From NCBI GenBank assembly GCA_963815445.1, contig CAWFGV010000011.1:558001-622000 (forward strand): a stretch of 64,000 bases of DNA. The letters run 5' to 3'. Positions 14,875-23,224 of this stretch are shown here, one piece after another (positions within the stretch are counted from its first letter, which is position 1; each line of letters opens with the position of its first letter). Under the pieces are notes generated by a model. The model worked only from the letters and a program-made list of their open reading frames with translations, was not told the DNA's origin and ran no database searches. Made by a program: the position numbers and the translations under genes. This DNA comes from JANLYC01 sp963815445. GTDB taxonomy: Bacteria; Actinomycetota; Actinomycetes; Propionibacteriales; Nocardioidaceae.

Positions 14875-16179
14875 ATGCCGAACGCCCCGTCCACCCCTCC
14901 ACCGGGACAGGTTCGGCGCGTCGCGATCCTCGGCGGCAACCGGATCCCGTTCGCGCGGTCGAACGCGGCGTACGCACAGGTGAGCAACCAGGACATGCTG
15001 ACGGCCACCCTGGACGGCCTGGTCGAGCGGTTCGACCTGGCGGGGGAGCCACTGGGCGAGGTGGTCGCCGGAGCGGTGCTCAAGCACAGCCGCGACTTCA
15101 ACCTGACCCGCGAGGCCGTGCTCGGGTCGCGCCTGTCTCCGCAGACACCGGCCTATGACATCCAGCAGGCGTGCGACACCGGGATCCAGGCGGCGATCGC
15201 GGTCGCGAACAAGATCGCACTGGGCGCCGTCGAGGTCGGCGTGGCCGGCGGCGTCGACACGACGTCGGACGCTCCCATCGCCGTCAACGAGAAGCTGCGA
15301 CTGATCCTGTTGGAGGCCAACCGCGCAAAGAGCCTGACCGCGCGGGCCCGGGCGTTGGCCAAGGTGCGGCCGGGGCATCTCGCGCCCGCGCTCCCGCGCA
15401 ACTCCGAGCCTCGGACGCGGCTCTCGATGGGTGAGCACGCCGCGCTGACCGCCCTGGAGTGGGACGTGACACGCTCCGAGCAGGACGAGCTGGCGCTGCG
15501 CTCGCACCAGCGGCTCGCGGCGGCGTACGACCGCGGGTTCTTCGACGACCTCGTGACGTCGTACCTCGGGCTCGAGCGAGACCAGAACCTGCGCAGCGAC
15601 ACCTCCCTGGACAGGCTCGGCTCGCTCAAACCGGTGTTCGGGTCGGGTGAGACGGCGACGATGACAGCGGGCAACTCGACGCCGCTGAGCGACGGCGCGT
15701 CGACCCTGCTGCTGGCGTCGGAGAGCTGGGCCTCGGAGCGGGGCATTCCGGTCCTGGCGTACCTGACGCTGCACGAGACGGCGGCCGTCGACTATGTCCA
15801 CGGGGCGGAGGGGCTGTTGATGGCGCCGGCGTACGCGATGCCGCGCATGCTGGCCCGGGCGGGCCTGACCTTGCAGGACTTCGACTTCTACGAGATCCAC
15901 GAGGCCTTCGCCTCGCAGGTGGTGGCGACCCTGAAGGCATGGGAGGACCCGATCTTCTGCAAGGCCAGGCTGGGGCTGGACGCTCCTCTCGGACCGATCG
16001 ACACCGACAAGCTCAACGTCGCGGGGTCGTCCCTGGCGGCAGGACATCCGTTCGCCGCGACCGGCGGCCGCATCCTCGCGACGCTCGCCAAGCTGATCGC
16101 CGAGCGAGGTGGGGGACGGGGAGTGATCTCGATCTGCGCGGCCGGCGGCCAGGGCGTGACGGCCATCGTCGAAGGCTGA
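14875..16179 (+). CDS. acetyl-CoA C-acyltransferase (thiolase), FadA2/FadI-like
   Basis: Thiolase of 434 residues. Start ATG 14875 has GAAGGAG upstream. Catalytic features: nucleophile Cys in QQACDTGIQAA, His in IHEAFASQV, and the second Cys in SICAAGGQG near the C-terminus. The length is slightly greater than degradative thiolases of 390-400 residues and matches the FadA2/FadI branch. It cleaves 3-oxoacyl-CoA in beta-oxidation or condenses acetyl-CoA units. The divergent fabG4-maoC pair could supply or consume the same 3-oxo or 3-hydroxy intermediates. Leader contains the hexamer repeat at 14791-14826. Confidence 0.93.
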   Translation: MPNAPSTPPPGQVRRVAILGGNRIPFARSNAAYAQVSNQDMLTATLDGLVERFDLAGEPLGEVVAGAVLKHSRDFNLTREAVLGSRLSPQTPAYDIQQACDTGIQAAIAVANKIALGAVEVGVAGGVDTTSDAPIAVNEKLRLILLEANRAKSLTARARALAKVRPGHLAPALPRNSEPRTRLSMGEHAALTALEWDVTRSEQDELALRSHQRLAAAYDRGFFDDLVTSYLGLERDQNLRSDTSLDRLGSLKPVFGSGETATMTAGNSTPLSDGASTLLLASESWASERGIPVLAYLTLHETAAVDYVHGAEGLLMAPAYAMPRMLARAGLTLQDFDFYEIHEAFASQVVATLKAWEDPIFCKARLGLDAPLGPIDTDKLNVAGSSLAAGHPFAATGGRILATLAKLIAERGGGRGVISICAAGGQGVTAIVEG

Positions 16180-16198
16180 GCACCGCGTCTGCCGCGCC

Positions 16199-16260
16199 GC
16201 GAATTGCGGGAAAGTGCAGGCCGACACGCCGGTCAACACGTGCACTTCCCCGCAATTCGC
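16199..16260. repeat. intergenic inverted repeat, 20-base arms
   Basis: Left arm 16199-16218 starts GCGAATTGCGGG, right arm 16241-16260 is its reverse complement with one mismatch; the 22-base loop is itself CG-rich. It lies 19 bases after the thiolase stop and before the SGNH hydrolase. It could serve as a rho-independent terminator of the actinobacterial U-less type, or be a dispersed palindromic element. Confidence 0.8.
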
Positions 16261-16367
16261 AGGACTCGGTGATCGTCGGCTCTGCTGAGGGATGTGCGAA
16301 ACTGCGAAGGTGACACCCGCCACCCCCGCACCCGCCGACCACAGCCGACACAGCCGCTGAAGCCTCG

Positions 16368-17183
16368 TTGACCACCCCCCCGATCCCGATCTCGTTCGTG
16401 GCGCTCGGCGACAGCTTCACCGAGGGCCTCGATGACCCGGGACTGGGCCATGGCCCGCAGTTTCGTGGGTGGGCCGACCGGGTCGCCGAACACTTCGCGA
16501 AGGCCGAGCCGCGCTTCACGTACGCCAATCTGGCGATCAGGGGCCGCCGCCTCGACGAGATCGTCGACGAGCAGGTACCGCGCGCCCTGGAGCTGAAGCC
16601 TGAGCTGGTGAGCCTGGCCGGCGGAACGAACGACGTACTGCGCCCGAAGGTCGACCTGGATCGGCTGGCGCAGCGGTTCGAGGACGCGGTCCGGCGGCTG
16701 CGCGAGAACGGGTCGCAGGTCGTGCTCTTCCAATCGGTCGACCCGAGTGCCCGCTCGCGGTTGATCGGTCGAACCCTGCCCCGCGTCAAGGTGCTGACGA
16801 CGATCGTGGAGGAGACGGCCGAGCGCTACCAATGCTCGATCGTCCGCCTGTGGGGAGCCCGGGTGCTGGCCCATCCGAGCATGTGGAGCGCGGACCGGCT
16901 GCACCTCTCGTCGGCGGGTCACGAGCGGGTCGCAGGCGCTGTCCTCGAGGCGCTCGGGCTCGGTGAACACGCGTGGGCCGACGTACCCGAGCCGGCCGCC
17001 TTGCTGCGGCGACGTCAACGCATCGCCGCCGACGTGCGGTGGGGAAGGCAGTACCTCGCGCCGTGGGTCGGCCGTCGGATCCGGAGGGTGTCTTCCGGGG
17101 ATGGGTTGCCTCCGAAGTACGCCGACCTGGCGCCGGTCTCGTGGCTGACCCGCGACGGAGGACAGGGCCCGGTCAGCGACTGA
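16368..17183 (+). CDS. SGNH/GDSL-family esterase or lipase-like hydrolase
   Basis: Protein of 271 residues without signal peptide, so probably cytoplasmic. Start is TTG 16368; no ATG or GTG fits before the first conserved block. Block I is ALGDSFTEG (Ser nucleophile of GDSx), block III is GGTNDVL (GxND), and the catalytic pair DRLHLS (Asp-x2-His) lies near residue 190. The C-terminal 60 residues are basic and Arg-rich. Hydrolyses an ester or acetyl group; substrate unknown. It converges on the MFS gene with 13 bases between stops. Confidence 0.87.
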   Translation: MTTPPIPISFVALGDSFTEGLDDPGLGHGPQFRGWADRVAEHFAKAEPRFTYANLAIRGRRLDEIVDEQVPRALELKPELVSLAGGTNDVLRPKVDLDRLAQRFEDAVRRLRENGSQVVLFQSVDPSARSRLIGRTLPRVKVLTTIVEETAERYQCSIVRLWGARVLAHPSMWSADRLHLSSAGHERVAGAVLEALGLGEHAWADVPEPAALLRRRQRIAADVRWGRQYLAPWVGRRIRRVSSGDGLPPKYADLAPVSWLTRDGGQGPVSD

Positions 17184-17196
17184 GTGGCGCGGGGGC

Positions 17197-18438
17197 CTAC
17201 GGGGTGGTTGCGCCCATGGGGACCGGGCGTCCGAGGTTGCGGACCGAGCTGGACGTGAGGGCCGCGGCGCAGATGACGACGTAGGCGATGCCGCTGACGA
17301 GCATTACGTCGCGATAGCCGAACGCGTCTCCGAGGGACCCGTACACGAGCTGCCCGATGGGCATGGCGACGAATGAGCCCAACGCGTCGTAGGAGTAGGC
17401 GCGCGAGAGGACCTCCTCGTCGATGTTCTCCTGCATCGCGAGGTTCCAGCCGATGTTGAAGCTCTCCGCCCCTGCGCCGGCCGCGAACATGGCGACGACG
17501 AGCGGGATGACGGCTGGGTCGAGGCCGAGGACGAGGATGGGCAGGCTGAGTGCGGTGACGCCGATCATCCCTGTCCGCAGTGGGTGCCTGAAGCGGGCCT
17601 TGAGCAAGATTGCGGTCATCACGAGCAGACCGAGCGACTCCGCAGACAGTGCAAAGCCCCACCCGCCGGCACCGATGGTGTGCTTGGCCAGGGCCGGCCC
17701 CAGGGTCATCAACGCACCGGTCTGGATCGCGTTGAGCAGACCGAATGCCGCAACCACGACCCACAACCACTGGATGCTGCTGAAGAGGACCCAGCCTTCT
17801 TTCAACTCTCGCAGCATGCTGGTCTTCGGAGCGTCGACGGCACGCCGGCGTGGTGGGAGCGTCACCTGCAGGAGCAGAGCGGCCGAGATCAGCCAGGTCA
17901 GAGCATCGATCGCCAGGGCCCAGCCGGCGCCGACGGTGACCACGAGCACCGCCGACAACGAGGGTCCGATGATCCTGAGTCCACCGCGCGACAGCGAGAC
18001 CAGCGCGTTCGCGGGCTGCAGCTGATGGCGTGGGACCAGCTGCGGCATCACGCTGGCCATGGCGGGGAAGCTGACCGAGGACATCGTGCCGTTGACGACC
18101 TCCAGCACGATGATCATCCACAGCTCGGCGTGGCCGCTGAGGACCAGGAACGCGACCGCCCCCTGAGTCAGGGCGCTGAGGAGGTTCGACACCTGCATGA
18201 TCAGGGCCCGGGAGATCCGGTCGGCAATCACACCGCCCCACAGCAGGAACAGCACCATCGGAATGGTCCGGGCCGCAAAGACCTGCCCCAGAGCAGTGGC
18301 CGAGTCGTCGATGTCCAAGATCGCGAACGCGAGGGCAACCCCGGCCATCATCGACCCGGCGGTGTTCACGACCTGCGCGGCGTAGAACCACGCAAAGTTG
18401 CGTTCCCGCAGCGGTGCGAACGACTCCGCCCACTTCAT
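17197..18438 (-). CDS. MFS transporter, likely drug or metabolite exporter
   Basis: Protein of 413 residues with 11-12 predicted membrane helices. The loop 2-3 motif GGVIADRISRALIM matches the MFS signature GxxxDRxxRR. The N- and C-terminal halves are separated by a charged central loop around residues 195-215 (PPRRRAVDAPKTS). The overall pattern is that of the EntS/multidrug exporter branch. Start ATG 18438 has GAGGGAGC upstream. It stands alone between a hydrolase and a DNA ligase, so the context does not suggest a substrate. Confidence 0.9.
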   Translation of the reverse strand: MKWAESFAPLRERNFAWFYAAQVVNTAGSMMAGVALAFAILDIDDSATALGQVFAARTIPMVLFLLWGGVIADRISRALIMQVSNLLSALTQGAVAFLVLSGHAELWMIIVLEVVNGTMSSVSFPAMASVMPQLVPRHQLQPANALVSLSRGGLRIIGPSLSAVLVVTVGAGWALAIDALTWLISAALLLQVTLPPRRRAVDAPKTSMLRELKEGWVLFSSIQWLWVVVAAFGLLNAIQTGALMTLGPALAKHTIGAGGWGFALSAESLGLLVMTAILLKARFRHPLRTGMIGVTALSLPILVLGLDPAVIPLVVAMFAAGAGAESFNIGWNLAMQENIDEEVLSRAYSYDALGSFVAMPIGQLVYGSLGDAFGYRDVMLVSGIAYVVICAAALTSSSVRNLGRPVPMGATTP

Positions 18439-18831
18439 CGGCTGCTCCCTCGCCCGCCTGCCCCTGGCTCGCTCTTTCGACCCTCGGGCACGGCTCAGGA
18501 TACGACCGGAATTGCCGCGGACCTACGCAATTTGTGCGAGCACCTCGCGCGTTCCGTCAACCGCGAGTTCGACGGGGTTGCCACTCCGTGACCGGGGCCG
18601 ATCCCCGTAGTCGGCAGTCGTCGGTGGGGGAGACTGGGGCCATGACGGGCGCCCGGCTCGACTGGTCCGGCAGATCGCCGGCATGCCGGACACGAGGCAT
18701 ACCGCCGCGTCGCGCCGCGCCGCCTCGCCGCCGGCTGAGCATCATCAAGTCGGTCCATCGATCGACCGACCGCCGGACAGGCAGCGCGCCGTTGAGCAGT
18801 CCCGAAGATCTTTCGGAACCCTGAGAGCTGA
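18439..18831. other. 393-base interval without a supported gene
   Basis: Between the MFS start and the end of the ligase gene, both on the minus strand. It must contain the MFS promoter. A plus-strand frame of about 60 codons from ATG 18642 has an SD-like purine run (GGGGGAGACTGGGG) but its product is Arg/Pro-rich with no recognisable feature; I do not call it. No clear repeat or terminator hairpin was seen. Confidence 0.6.
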
Positions 18832-20364
18832 CTACCGCAGGGACAGCACGGTTTCGATCGTGTCTGCTTCGGCGGCCGTCTTGTCGTCGCGATAGCGGAG
18901 TACGCGGGCGAAGCGCAGAGCGACGCCGCCCGGGTAGCGGGTGGACCGTTGCAGCCCGTCGAACGCGATCTCTACCACCTGCTCGGGCCGGACCTGGACG
19001 ACGTACGAGGAGCGGCTGGTCTCGAGCTCGAGGAAGCGCTCGGTCTGCCACGCCAGCATCTCGTCGGTCATCCCCTTGAAGGTCTTGCCGAGCATCACGA
19101 AGCCGCCGGCCGGGTCGCGCGCGCCGAGGTGGATGTTGGACAGCCAGCCCTGCCGGCGGCCGCTGCCCCACTCGACAGCGAGGACGACCAGGTCGAGGGT
19201 GTGGCGCGGCTTGACCTTGACCCAGGCCGCGCCGCGGCGCCCCGCGTCGTACGCCGCTGTGAGGTCCTTGACGACGACGCCCTCCTGCCCGGCTGCCACC
19301 GCAGCCGCGAAGAAGTCGGTCGCCTCCTCGGCAGCGGCCGTGATCAGCCTGCCGATGCGCGTGGACTCCGGGGTGATCGCGTCCAGCCGGGAGAGGCGGT
19401 CACGCAGTGGTTCGTCGATCAGGTCCGCACCGTCGACGTGCAGGCAGTCGAAGAAGAAGGGCGTGACGGCGGTGCCCGGAGGGCCGGTCACCTCGTCGAG
19501 ATGGCTGGCCGTTCGTGCCGACGTCTCCTGAAAGGGCCGGGGTCGGCCCGCCGAGTCGAGCGCGATCGCCTCCCCGTCGAGCACCGCGTCGCGGACCGGC
19601 AGCGCCGCTGCAACGGCCACTACCTCGGGCAGCCGGACCGTGATGTCGTCGAGGCTGCGGGTGTAGACCATGACCTCGTCGCCGCGCTTGTGGACCTGGA
19701 TGCGGATGCCGTCGAGCTTGGTGTCCACGCATACCTCGGTCCCGACGCTGAGCTTGTCGAACGCGGCTGCCATGTCGGGGGCCGCCGAGGCCAGCATCGG
19801 CTTGATCGGCTGCCCGACGGTCAGCCCGAACGCCTCGACCGCAGGCAGTCCTTCGGTGAGCGCCGCCTGCGCGACCGGGCCGACGGCGCCGCGGAGCATC
19901 ACGGCCCGGCGCACGGCCGCCAGCGGCACGTCGGACGCCGCGGCGATCGCGTCGACGAGGGAGGTCTCGAGGGCGCCCTGTCGCAGCTCGCCGTGCACGA
20001 GACCGCGCAAGAACGTCTGTTCGTCGGCTGTGGCGCGCGTCATCAGGGTTGTTACGGCGTCGAGCCGCGCGGCCGACGAGCCTGCTCCGGCGATCCGGCT
20101 GATGGTCTCGAACGCGGCGTCGACCTCGGCCACGGTCAGGGAAGGCTCCTCGGCCGGGTCGGGCAGGTCTCGCATCGAGGCCCATCCGAGGCCGGTACGC
20201 CGCTGACGCAGGGCACCTGAGAGGAACGCCACCGCCACCTCGACGTCCGCACGGTCCGCGCGCTTGAGCAGATCGACCAGCGCATCGCGCTTGGCCAGCC
20301 GAGATCGCGTGGCCGACACAGTCTGCGAAGTGGCGACGACGTCGGACAAGGGCAGTGCAGCCAT
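18832..20364 (-). CDS. lig: ATP-dependent DNA ligase, LigB type
   Basis: Protein of 510 residues that seals nicks through an enzyme-AMP intermediate. The nucleotidyltransferase motif I is DTKLDGIRIQ with Lys216 as the adenylated residue; motif III/IIIa FFFDCLHVDG, motif IV EGVVVKD and motif V WVKVKPR follow in order. The N-terminal 190 residues are the DNA-binding domain and the C-terminal 150 the OB fold. This architecture matches actinobacterial LigB (about 507 residues), an accessory ligase beside the NAD-dependent LigA. ATG 20364 begins MAALPLSDVV; upstream readings are rejected because they enter the inverted repeat. Confidence 0.92.
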   Translation of the reverse strand: MAALPLSDVVATSQTVSATRSRLAKRDALVDLLKRADRADVEVAVAFLSGALRQRRTGLGWASMRDLPDPAEEPSLTVAEVDAAFETISRIAGAGSSAARLDAVTTLMTRATADEQTFLRGLVHGELRQGALETSLVDAIAAASDVPLAAVRRAVMLRGAVGPVAQAALTEGLPAVEAFGLTVGQPIKPMLASAAPDMAAAFDKLSVGTEVCVDTKLDGIRIQVHKRGDEVMVYTRSLDDITVRLPEVVAVAAALPVRDAVLDGEAIALDSAGRPRPFQETSARTASHLDEVTGPPGTAVTPFFFDCLHVDGADLIDEPLRDRLSRLDAITPESTRIGRLITAAAEEATDFFAAAVAAGQEGVVVKDLTAAYDAGRRGAAWVKVKPRHTLDLVVLAVEWGSGRRQGWLSNIHLGARDPAGGFVMLGKTFKGMTDEMLAWQTERFLELETSRSSYVVQVRPEQVVEIAFDGLQRSTRYPGGVALRFARVLRYRDDKTAAEADTIETVLSLR

Positions 20365-20408
20365 ACGCGTCAGTCTGCCGCGCCATACCGACACCCGCCC
20401 CCCTCGCA

Positions 20409-20475
20409 CCGAACACCTCGCATCCACCGAAGTGGGCCTGTTTGCGGCGGACTTTGGTGGATGCGAGGTGTTCGG
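20409..20475. repeat. intergenic inverted repeat, 25-base arms
   Basis: Left arm 20409-20433 begins CCGAACACCTCGCATCCACC; right arm 20451-20475 is its reverse complement except for one position; loop of 17 bases. It sits between two divergent genes, 45 bases upstream of the ligase start and about 150 upstream of the VOC gene, so it cannot be a normal terminator for either. Confidence 0.82.
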
Positions 20476-20621
20476 ATGGGAGGATGCGCGCTGATCGGGC
20501 GATGATTTCGGGGCCGCTTCGCCGTCGTACCCAGCAAGCGCCTGCGGATCCGGTGCTGCCCCGCCTCGCGCACGAGCGCGAGCCGACCACGTCGAACGAG
20601 GGATGACCTGAGGAGATGACC

Positions 20622-21053
20622 ATGGACTGGACGCTGGAAGTCGTGGTGTTGCCGGTGAGCGACATCGACAACGCGGTCGCGTTCTACCGCGACCGGGTGG
20701 GGTTCACGCTGGACCACGTGACCCAGAACGAGCACATGCACGTCGCGCAGCTGACTCCCGAGGGGTCCGGCTGCTCGATCGTGGTGGGCAACCTGCCGTC
20801 GCAGAGCGAGATGGCGCCCGGCTCGATGCGCGGACTCCAGCTGTGCGTCGCCGATGCGGAGGCAGCCCGTCAGGAGCTGCTGGGCCGTGGTGTCGAGGCA
20901 GGCGAGATCATGGTGTTCGACGAGCGCGACGGTGGCACGTTCTTCGGGTTCAGCGACCCGGACGGCAACACGTGGGCGGTCCAACAGCTGACGGTACGGG
21001 GCGAGAAGCCGCTGATCCCGCCGGACCACCGGGGCCGATTCGGCGCCGAATGA
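20622..21053 (+). CDS. VOC-superfamily (glyoxalase/bleomycin-resistance-like) protein
   Basis: Protein of 143 residues with one pair of beta-alpha-beta3 modules. The first block is VLPVSDIDNAVAFYRDRVGF, the last FFGFSDPDGNTWAVQQ, the usual pattern of this superfamily. Typical metal ligands (His/Glu) are not all evident, so activity cannot be predicted. ATG 20622 is chosen because AGGAG lies six bases before it; ATG 20616 touches the SD. Function unknown; enzymes of this type act on small organic or thiol-linked compounds. Confidence 0.85.
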   Translation: MDWTLEVVVLPVSDIDNAVAFYRDRVGFTLDHVTQNEHMHVAQLTPEGSGCSIVVGNLPSQSEMAPGSMRGLQLCVADAEAARQELLGRGVEAGEIMVFDERDGGTFFGFSDPDGNTWAVQQLTVRGEKPLIPPDHRGRFGAE

Positions 21054-21112
21054 CGTTGGGCAGTCGATCCCCGCGGAAGGGGATGCCCGCCGAAACGACG
21101 TACGGTGGACGG

Positions 21113-21511
21113 GTGATCAGCATCGACTTGGCCGGCCGACTGCAGGAGGCCGGCATCACCTGGACACCGGCCGCCGGTGACCGCTTCATGATCCCGAACC
21201 GCGACCTCGGCGACCAGGTGTTCGCCGTCAGCGACATGGTCGTGGAGGTCCACGAGCTCACGACCGGACGGCTGCTCGGTTTCAACGGGACGACGGAGTG
21301 GGCTCTCGACAGCATCGAACAGAGCGAGGTGCTGTGGCTGCCTCGTGAAGAGCAGCTCCGCGCCATGCTGGGCGATGCGTTCGTGGCCCTGCACGCGACG
21401 CCCGGTGGCTTCGTGGTGGTGGTCGATCAGGGCGAGGCCGAGGAGCGCCACATCGACATCGATGCCGAAGGCGCGTACGCCCGAGCCGTGCTGTCCGTCC
21501 ACGCGTCCTGA
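21113..21511 (+). CDS. conserved protein of 132 residues, unknown function
   Basis: Small soluble protein. From GTG 21113 it begins VISIDLAGRLQEAGITWTP; TACGGT stands six bases before, which fits leaderless expression. An in-frame ATG at 21083 with a weak purine run is the alternative (142 residues). Segments such as GDRFMIPNRDLGDQVFAVSDM suggest a compact alpha/beta fold. Related actinobacterial proteins are often labelled pilus assembly CpaE-like in databases, but there is no ATPase motif here and no pilus gene nearby, so I would not use that name. Confidence 0.78.
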   Translation: MISIDLAGRLQEAGITWTPAAGDRFMIPNRDLGDQVFAVSDMVVEVHELTTGRLLGFNGTTEWALDSIEQSEVLWLPREEQLRAMLGDAFVALHATPGGFVVVVDQGEAEERHIDIDAEGAYARAVLSVHAS

Positions 21512-21547
21512 GCCGCCGCGCACACCGTCAGCGCCTAGGCTGGCTGG

Positions 21548-22486
21548 GTGACCGGGGTGACCAAGGCGGCAGGATCGGTGACCCGCACCTGGAGACCGGA
21601 CTGGCCGTGCGACCCGTACGACGTACTCCGTCCCCTGCGCAGGGGCGGCGGCGACCCGACCTTCCAACGGGACCCCGACGGCACGATCTGGCGGGCGTCG
21701 AGGACGCCCGAGGGGCCGGCCACGCTGCGCATCACGCGGCGCGCGACCGCGGCCGAGGTCGAGCTCGAGGCGTGGGGGAGCGGAGCCGACTGGATGCTCG
21801 CCCAGGGCCCGTCCCTCCTCGGCGGTCTCGACGACGTCACGGACTTCGCGCCGGACCACCCACTGATCCGGGCCGCCTGGGCCGGCAACCCGCACTGGCG
21901 CGTCCCGACCAGCGGACTGGTCCTCGAGTCCCTTGTCGCTGCGGTGATCGAGCAGAAGGTGACCGGCCAGGAGGCCTGGACCGGGTGGCGACAGCTCGTC
22001 TCGCGCTTCGGCGAACCCGCGCCCGGTCCCGGGCTCGTCCGCGGCATGCGCACCCTACCGACGCCCGATGCGCTGACCCGGATCCCGTCGTGGGAGTGGC
22101 TGCGCTGCCACATCGACGGCGCGCGCTCGAGGACGATCGTCCGGGCCGCCAGGGTCGCGACGAGCCTGGAACGAACCGTGGGCCTCCCCGGTCCCGAGGT
22201 CGAACGCCGGCTGCGGTCGCTGCCGGGGGTCGGCGTGTGGACCGCCGCCGAGGTACGCCAGCGCGCGCACGGCGATGCGGACGCGGTGAGCTTCGCCGAC
22301 TACCACATCGCCAACCATGTCGGCTTCGCGCTCACCGGCGAGGAGATCAGCGACGACGAGCTCGAGCTTCTGCTGGAGCCGTACCGGCCGCACCGTTACC
22401 GCATCCAGCACGTCGTGACGACGCGGCTGCCCGGCCGCCCACGACGCGGTCCGCGGATGGCTCCGCGTACGCACCTGCCCCGATGA
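21548..22486 (+). CDS. DNA-3-methyladenine glycosylase family protein (HhH-GPD, AlkA-like)
   Basis: Protein of 312 residues. The helix-hairpin-helix and Gly/Pro-Asp loop reads LRSLPGVGVWTAAEVRQRA, then DAVSFADYHIAN, where Asp in ADYH is the expected catalytic residue. The N-terminal 110 residues correspond to the AlkA-type beta domain. It excises alkylated bases from DNA. Start GTG 21548 follows TAGGCT by six bases and is probably leaderless. The stop overlaps the start of the PAP2 gene (ATGA), so the two are coupled although their functions appear unrelated. Confidence 0.88.
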   Translation: MTGVTKAAGSVTRTWRPDWPCDPYDVLRPLRRGGGDPTFQRDPDGTIWRASRTPEGPATLRITRRATAAEVELEAWGSGADWMLAQGPSLLGGLDDVTDFAPDHPLIRAAWAGNPHWRVPTSGLVLESLVAAVIEQKVTGQEAWTGWRQLVSRFGEPAPGPGLVRGMRTLPTPDALTRIPSWEWLRCHIDGARSRTIVRAARVATSLERTVGLPGPEVERRLRSLPGVGVWTAAEVRQRAHGDADAVSFADYHIANHVGFALTGEEISDDELELLLEPYRPHRYRIQHVVTTRLPGRPRRGPRMAPRTHLPR

Positions 22487-23154
22487 GGGACGTGGTACGC
22501 CAGAAGGTCCGCGGGCGGCGGTGGGCGCGCCTCGCCACGCAAGACCTGGTCGTCGCCGGGCTGGCGGTCGTCGTACTCGCGCTCGTCACGGCCGACGTGA
22601 TGGCGGGTGGTTTGCTGACCTCGTTGGACGAGACGACCCGGAACGCGACGTTCCCATCCGGCGGTTCGCCCGAGTGGACCCACGCGGTCGGGTTGCTCGG
22701 CAACGTCGGCGTGGGGAGTACGGCGGCGCTCGTGGCGGCGCTGGTCACGATGCACGCTCGGCAGCTGTGGTGGCCCGGTGTCCTGGTGGTCAGCCAGCTG
22801 GCGGTGACCGGCATGCTCGTCGTCGGGCTGAAGTACCTGGTCGCCCGGCCGGGGCCGGCGACGACCTCGCTGGACGGCTATCCCGGCTTCTACCCGTCCG
22901 GGCACACGGCGACCGCGATGGTGAGCGTCGGTGCGTTGGCGTTCGTGCTGTCGGACTGGCGCGGGAGTTCGACGAGGCGAGCCCGCGGATGGGGTCTCGT
23001 GTCCGGCTCAGCGGCCGGCGTTCTGGTGGCAGCGTCCACGGTGTTCGGCGGCTTTCACTGGCTCAGTGACGCACTGGCGTCCCTCGCCCTCGGTGTCGGG
23101 GTGCTCGTCGTGGGGTTCTCGGTGGTCCAGCACTGGGCTGAGCCGTCCCGCTGA
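22483..23154 (+). CDS. PAP2-family membrane phosphatase
   Basis: Integral membrane protein of 223 residues with about five or six helices. Acid-phosphatase motifs are all present: KYLVARP (Lys-x5-Arg-Pro), PSGHT, and STVFGGFHWLSD (Ser-x3-Gly-x-His-x4-Asp, roughly). These catalyse dephosphorylation of lipid phosphates such as undecaprenyl pyrophosphate or phosphatidic acid on the outer face. Start ATG 22483 overlaps the glycosylase stop; the much longer upstream frame is antisense noise from another reading frame. Confidence 0.9.
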   Translation: MRDVVRQKVRGRRWARLATQDLVVAGLAVVVLALVTADVMAGGLLTSLDETTRNATFPSGGSPEWTHAVGLLGNVGVGSTAALVAALVTMHARQLWWPGVLVVSQLAVTGMLVVGLKYLVARPGPATTSLDGYPGFYPSGHTATAMVSVGALAFVLSDWRGSSTRRARGWGLVSGSAAGVLVAASTVFGGFHWLSDALASLALGVGVLVVGFSVVQHWAEPSR

Positions 23155-23224
23155 CCGGGGTGAACCTGGACAGCCGGAACTCTGGGGAGCATCCTCCTGG
23201 CAGTCATGACTGAGAGGGACGCTG

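Noticed and set aside
18642..18824. Possible 60-codon plus-strand gene between the MFS and ligase genes
   Set aside because: Arg/Pro-rich product without conserved features; the SD-like run is not enough.
21113..21511. Name pilus assembly protein CpaE
   Set aside because: The protein lacks the ATPase and receiver features of CpaE and no pilus gene is near.
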